Part shown: positions 60,892 through 64,000 of the stretch, piece after piece
Numbering within the stretch: position 1 is the stretch's first letter
How the letters are laid out: each line of letters begins with the position of its first letter
Source of the DNA: Streptomyces sp. NBC_00663
GTDB taxonomy: Bacteria > Actinomycetota > Actinomycetes > Streptomycetales > Streptomycetaceae
Assembly: GCF_036226885.1 (NCBI RefSeq)
Contig: NZ_CP109027.1
Location: forward strand, 8,308,001 to 8,372,000
Direction of reading: 5' to 3'
DNA: 64,000 nt
Translations under genes and position numbers: made by a program
The notes under the pieces: generated by a model
Told to the model about the DNA's origin: nothing
What the model saw: the letters and a program-made list of their open reading frames with translations, nothing else
Databases searched by the model: none

Positions 60892-61788
60892 GTGAAGCGG
60901 TTCGAGCGGCTCGAGCGGATACGGCGGATGGACCCGCACGAGGACGCCTCGGAGATCTACCGGCTGATGACCGCCTACGAGTTCCCCTGGGACTTCACTC
61001 GATCCCTGGAACTGGCCCTCTATCGCACCTACGCCGTCCCGAGCATCGGACGGCTGCTCGCCGAGACGGCGGAGCTCACGGACCGGGCGCAGAAACGGTA
61101 CGACGACACCTCGCTGCTCCTGGACGCCGTCGTCGAGCACGGCTTCGGCAGCGAAGAGGGCCGTACGGCGATCCGCCGCATCAACCAGATGCACCGCAGC
61201 TACGACATCACCAACGACGACATGCGTTACGTCCTGTGCACCTTCGTCGTGATGCCCAGACGGTGGATCGACACCTACGCATGGCGTCGACTGTCACGTC
61301 ACGAGGTGGCCGCCTCGGTCGTCCACTACCGCGCCCTGGGGCGGCACATGGGCATCACGGACATCCCCGAGACCTACGAGGAGTTCGAGGCCTGCCTCGA
61401 CGCCTACGAGGAGGCCCACTTCGGCTGGGACGAGGGCGCGAGGCGCGTCTCCGACGCCACGATCGACCTGATGGCGTCCTGGTACCCGCGCCCTCTGGCA
61501 CCCCTGCTGAAGGCCTCGACGCGCGCCCTCCTCGACGAGTCGCTGCTGCGCGCCTTCCGCTACCCGGCGCCCGGCGCGGCGACCCGCACCCTTGTGCGGG
61601 GCGCGGTGCGACTGCGCGGCCGTGCGGTCCGGCTGCTCCCACCGCGCCGCGCACCGCACTTCGCCCGGCAGAACTGGGAGATCAAGGGCTACCCGGACGG
61701 CTACCGGCTGGCGGATCTCGGTACCCGCCCGACCCCGGGCGTACGCGGGTGCCCGGTACCGCACCGGGACGGATCAGCCGTCGAGTGA
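60892..61788 (+). CDS. Oxygenase MpaB/rubber oxygenase (DUF2236)-like family protein
   Basis: A 298-residue helical protein from a GTG with GAAGGGGG upstream. Residues about 20-60 (EIYRLMTAYEFPWDFTRS) and DDMRYVLCTFVVMPRRWIDT with HFGWDEGARRV belong to the MpaB_Lcp (DUF2236) fold, which binds b-type heme through conserved histidine in the oxygenases of mycophenolic acid and rubber degradation. Whether this member keeps oxygenase activity is not known. Its 3' end overlaps the PadR stop by 15 bases. Confidence 0.85.
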   Translation: MKRFERLERIRRMDPHEDASEIYRLMTAYEFPWDFTRSLELALYRTYAVPSIGRLLAETAELTDRAQKRYDDTSLLLDAVVEHGFGSEEGRTAIRRINQMHRSYDITNDDMRYVLCTFVVMPRRWIDTYAWRRLSRHEVAASVVHYRALGRHMGITDIPETYEEFEACLDAYEEAHFGWDEGARRVSDATIDLMASWYPRPLAPLLKASTRALLDESLLRAFRYPAPGAATRTLVRGAVRLRGRAVRLLPPRRAPHFARQNWEIKGYPDGYRLADLGTRPTPGVRGCPVPHRDGSAVE

Positions 61789-62298
61789 GTCCAGCGTCTC
61801 CCGCAGCCAGGTGAGTTCGGCGCGGGACGTGGCGCGCGCGATCGTCAGGATCCCGCGCCGGAACGGATCGTCCAACTCCTCGGCGCTCAGGGGCCGGTCG
61901 CCCTCGTAGAAGAAGCTCGCGGGCTCCTCCAGGAACGCCAGCCTGCGCCGCAGCACGGCCGCCTGCGCGGGCGCGTCCGCCAGGTGCCGGAGGAACGCGA
62001 GCAGCGTGAACCAGCGGTTCTCGTCGGTGATGTCGCGCTGCACCGGCTCGGCGAGCCGGCGGCGCAGATCGCGACGGCCGTCCTCGGTGAGCGTCAGCAC
62101 ATGGCGGGGTGCGGCGACGGAACCGGGCTCCGTCGCGCGCTCCAGCAGCCCGGCCTTCTCCAGGCGCTTGATCGCCGGGTAGAGCGTGCTCTCCGCCACC
62201 GGCTTCACGTGCCCGGTGAGCGCTGTGATGCGTTTGCGCAGCTCGTAGCCGTGCAGAGGGGCGTCGTACAGGAATCCGAGGATGGCGAGCTCCAGCAT
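61774..62298 (-). CDS. PadR-family transcriptional regulator
   Basis: A 174-residue PadR protein. The N-terminal winged helix (LAILGFLYDAPLHGYELRKR) and C-terminal dimerisation helices are typical. PadR regulators repress drug- or phenolic-acid genes until a ligand arrives. It is divergent from the alpha/beta hydrolase with clear TGTACA and TGTATACA motifs between, and 3' overlaps the MpaB gene. Probable target is the hydrolase and itself. Confidence 0.93.
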   Translation of the reverse strand: MLELAILGFLYDAPLHGYELRKRITALTGHVKPVAESTLYPAIKRLEKAGLLERATEPGSVAAPRHVLTLTEDGRRDLRRRLAEPVQRDITDENRWFTLLAFLRHLADAPAQAAVLRRRLAFLEEPASFFYEGDRPLSAEELDDPFRRGILTIARATSRAELTWLRETLDSLDG

Positions 62299-62320
62299 GC
62301 CCGCATTCTGCCGTACCCAC

Positions 62321-62392
62321 GGTGTACATCGCTCGGTGTATACATCGCCCTCGCTATACCCCGCCTTCTCGATATTTTGTTTTCGCTATACC
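62321..62392. promoter_or_regulatory. PadR operator repeats and AT-rich promoter
   Basis: GGTGTACATCGC (62321-62332) followed by GGTGTATACATCGC (62335-62348), containing TGTACA and TGTATACA palindromes; then TCGCTATACC twice, at 62351-62360 and 62383-62392, exactly 32 bases apart. The stretch between is markedly A/T-rich (GATATTTTGTTTTC) and must hold the hydrolase promoter. Confidence 0.6.
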
Positions 62393-62438
62393 TCGTAACC
62401 GATGTATCCTCATCGTGACGTCACTGAGGGAGGACGCG

Positions 62439-63194
62439 ATGGAGCAGGCCGAGTTCGACACCAAGGGAAGCTGTATCCGCTGGACGGAGGTGCCCGGCGA
62501 GGAACCCGCGCGCGTGTACGTGCACGGGCTGGGCTCGATCTCCTCCGTGTACCACGCCCATGTCGCCGCCCGGCCCGAACTCGCGGGCAGGCGCAGCCTG
62601 TTCGTGGACCTGCCCGGGCACGGCATCAGCGACCGGCCCGAGCACTTCGGCTACACGCTGGAGGAGCACGCCGACGCCCTGGCGGCGGCGCTGGACGCGG
62701 CGGAGCTCACCGGCGCCGAGGTGATCGGGCACAGCATGGGCGGCGCCGTCGCGATCGTGCTCGCCCACCGGCGACCCGAGCTGGTCTCCCGCCTGGTGCT
62801 CACGGAGGCCAACCTGGACGCCTTCCCGCCGCCCGCCGCGGGAAGCAGTGGCATCGCCTCCTACGAGGAGGATGCCTTCGTCGACGGCGGCCACGCGCGC
62901 GTGCTCGAAAGCGTCGGACCAATGTGGGCCGCGACCATGCGGCTGGCCGACCCGCGCGCCCTGCACCGCTCGGCGGCCGGGCTGCGGCGTGGATCGGACC
63001 CCGTGATGCGCACGATCGTGGAGGGGCTCTCCGTCGACCGCGTTTATATGCAAGGCGAGTTGAGCGGCGAACTCGAAGGCCGTGAGGCGCTGGAGGTCGC
63101 CGGGGTGCGGGTGGTGACCGTGCCCGGCGCCGGGCACAACGTCATGTTCGACAACCCCGACGCGTTCGTGGCGGCGGTCGCCGGGCGGCTGTGA
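62439..63194 (+). CDS. Alpha/beta hydrolase
   Basis: A 251-residue alpha/beta hydrolase with GLGSISSVYHAHV, the nucleophile elbow GHSMGG (Ser at about 103), and GAGHNVM near the C-terminus with the catalytic histidine. RBS GAGGGAGG precedes the ATG. Family members hydrolyse esters or lactones. It is divergent from the PadR regulator, which probably represses it. Confidence 0.9.
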   Translation: MEQAEFDTKGSCIRWTEVPGEEPARVYVHGLGSISSVYHAHVAARPELAGRRSLFVDLPGHGISDRPEHFGYTLEEHADALAAALDAAELTGAEVIGHSMGGAVAIVLAHRRPELVSRLVLTEANLDAFPPPAAGSSGIASYEEDAFVDGGHARVLESVGPMWAATMRLADPRALHRSAAGLRRGSDPVMRTIVEGLSVDRVYMQGELSGELEGREALEVAGVRVVTVPGAGHNVMFDNPDAFVAAVAGRL

Positions 63195-63200
63195 GGGAGG

Positions 63201-63809
63201 TCAGCCCTCGCGCACGGCCAGCGCCAGGAACCGGGCGTCCTCGTCGGTGTACGACGTCAGGCGCCACCCCGAACCGGCCAGCAGGGGCCGGAGGTTGGGC
63301 TCCGCGCGCAGGTCGCCCGGAGTGATCTGCCGGCCCTGCCTGGCCGCGAGCGCCGCCCTGCCGATCGGGTGGAACAGCGCCAGGATGCCGCCCGGACGCA
63401 CCACGCGCGCCAACTCCCGCAGATTCACCGCCGGATCAGGCAGGTGGGAGATCAACCCCGCCCCGAACACCGCGTCCAGGGACTCGGAGCGCACCGGCAG
63501 CGCGGCCACGTCGGCGAGCAGCAGCTGCGCGTCCCGGTCCCGTCCCGCCCGTACGGCGGCCTGGAGCATGGCCGGGGTGAGATCGGCGCCGAGGACCGCT
63601 CCCGAGGGCCCCACGGCCGCACGCAGGGGCGTCAGGGCACGTCCGGTGCCGCAGCCGGCGTCGAGCACGCGGTCGCCCTCGCGCAGCCCGAGCTCGGCGA
63701 CCGCGGTCGCGTAGGCGGGGCCGTCGTCGGGGAACCGGGTGTCCCAGTCGGCGGCCCGCGCGCCGAAGAACTCCTGGACGTGTGTGTGGTCGTCGCTCAT
63801 GTTCCGCAT
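63201..63809 (-). CDS. Class I SAM-dependent methyltransferase
   Basis: A 202-residue Rossmann-fold methyltransferase: VLDAGCGTGRALTPL (motif I), LGADLTPAMLQAAV, and ISHLPDPAVNLRELARVVRPG (motif post I). Looks like UbiE/MenG-like or small-molecule methyltransferases. Start at 63809 (MRNMSDD) or 63800. It converges on the alpha/beta hydrolase six bases away, so they are not co-transcribed. Confidence 0.9.
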   Translation of the reverse strand: MRNMSDDHTHVQEFFGARAADWDTRFPDDGPAYATAVAELGLREGDRVLDAGCGTGRALTPLRAAVGPSGAVLGADLTPAMLQAAVRAGRDRDAQLLLADVAALPVRSESLDAVFGAGLISHLPDPAVNLRELARVVRPGGILALFHPIGRAALAARQGRQITPGDLRAEPNLRPLLAGSGWRLTSYTDEDARFLALAVREG

Positions 63810-63952
63810 GATCTCTCACCGACAAGGGTGACGCTTCTGCGCGCATGTTCGAGCGGGACGCGATCGTTCAGGTACAGCGCTGCGTCATATTCCAACACCT
63901 TTCGAAATGCGCCCCCTTTGTGCTCCCGTGCCCCGACTAGCGTCCCGTGGCC

Positions 63953-64000
63953 ATGGGACACCTGGACCACGCAGCCCTCGGCTGGCTGACCCCCGTGCTG
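63953..64000 (+). CDS. Probable MHYT-domain membrane protein (5' end only)
   Basis: ATG at 63953 starts MGHLDHAALGWLTPVL and runs off the window. The beginning resembles Streptomyces MHYT-domain integral membrane proteins (a proposed gas or metal sensor domain). Only 16 codons are visible, so the call is tentative. Confidence 0.4.
   Translation, partial: MGHLDHAALGWLTPVL

Overview
The window is chromosomal DNA from a high-GC actinomycete, almost certainly a Streptomyces. Supporting signs are the very strong G/C bias at third codon positions, frequent GTG starts and ATGA/GTGA gene overlaps, likely leaderless genes, twin-arginine secreted enzymes, and families typical of the genus (DUF574 methyltransferase, DUF6243 small protein, a nitrate-sensing-domain histidine kinase, the divergent xylA/xylB pair, probable MHYT protein). 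From memory, the end-to-end order (ligase ... xylB, xylA) resembles the region around xylA in Streptomyces coelicolor; this was not checked. I saw no rRNA, tRNA, insertion sequence, prophage or CRISPR array.

Layout. 1-11.2 kb: the 5' part of an ATP-dependent DNA ligase, a CxxC thioredoxin-reductase-like flavoprotein divergent from an XRE-cupin regulator, a quinone oxidoreductase/paired acyl-CoA dehydrogenase operon closed by a strong terminator, secreted phosphodiesterase-type enzymes, a DUF779 protein, an SRPBCC protein and an ABC-2-like membrane protein. 11.4-14.9 kb: a reactive-sulfur module (two rhodaneses, a CstR-type repressor, a TauE/SafE exporter and a metallo-beta-lactamase/rhodanese fusion) with palindromic ATACCC/GGGTAT operators at both control regions. 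15.0-17.1 kb: a DUF574 methyltransferase and an NDH-2/AIF-like flavoprotein. 17.1-27.5 kb: an aromatic or cyclic-acid catabolic cluster on the minus strand (two FAH-family enzymes, cyclase-family hydrolase, FAD monooxygenase, amidohydrolase-type decarboxylase, extradiol dioxygenase, broken SDR, CoA transferase), a divergent LysR regulator and an MFS transporter.

27.7-35.6 kb: an orphan nitrate-sensing histidine kinase behind an aldehyde dehydrogenase, a DUF1569/TetR pair with a clear palindromic operator, a 14-TM-type MFS exporter, a roughly 38-bp degenerate tandem-repeat array, and a double-module Lrp/AsnC regulator. 35.7-41.5 kb: a three-gene unit of helical-repeat protein, divergent Hsp90 and a 976-residue TPR-like protein, ended by a hairpin. 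41.6-46.8 kb: DUF6243 gene, acetaldehyde-type aldehyde dehydrogenase with its GAF-domain regulator, a Tat-exported amidase, and an acetamidase/formamidase. 46.9-50.9 kb: the xylose locus (ROK regulator, xylB, divergent xylA).

51-64 kb: a proline-rich membrane protein, a secreted phytase-like esterase, a SWIM/SNF2 helicase pair, small membrane and hypothetical proteins, a secreted tannase-like hydrolase, an MpaB-family oxygenase, a PadR regulator divergent from an alpha/beta hydrolase, a SAM methyltransferase, and the first codons of a probable MHYT-domain protein. The most distinctive items are the Hsp90-TPR operon, the sulfide/persulfide module with its double operators, the uncharacterised catabolic cluster, and the noncoding 38-bp repeat array.
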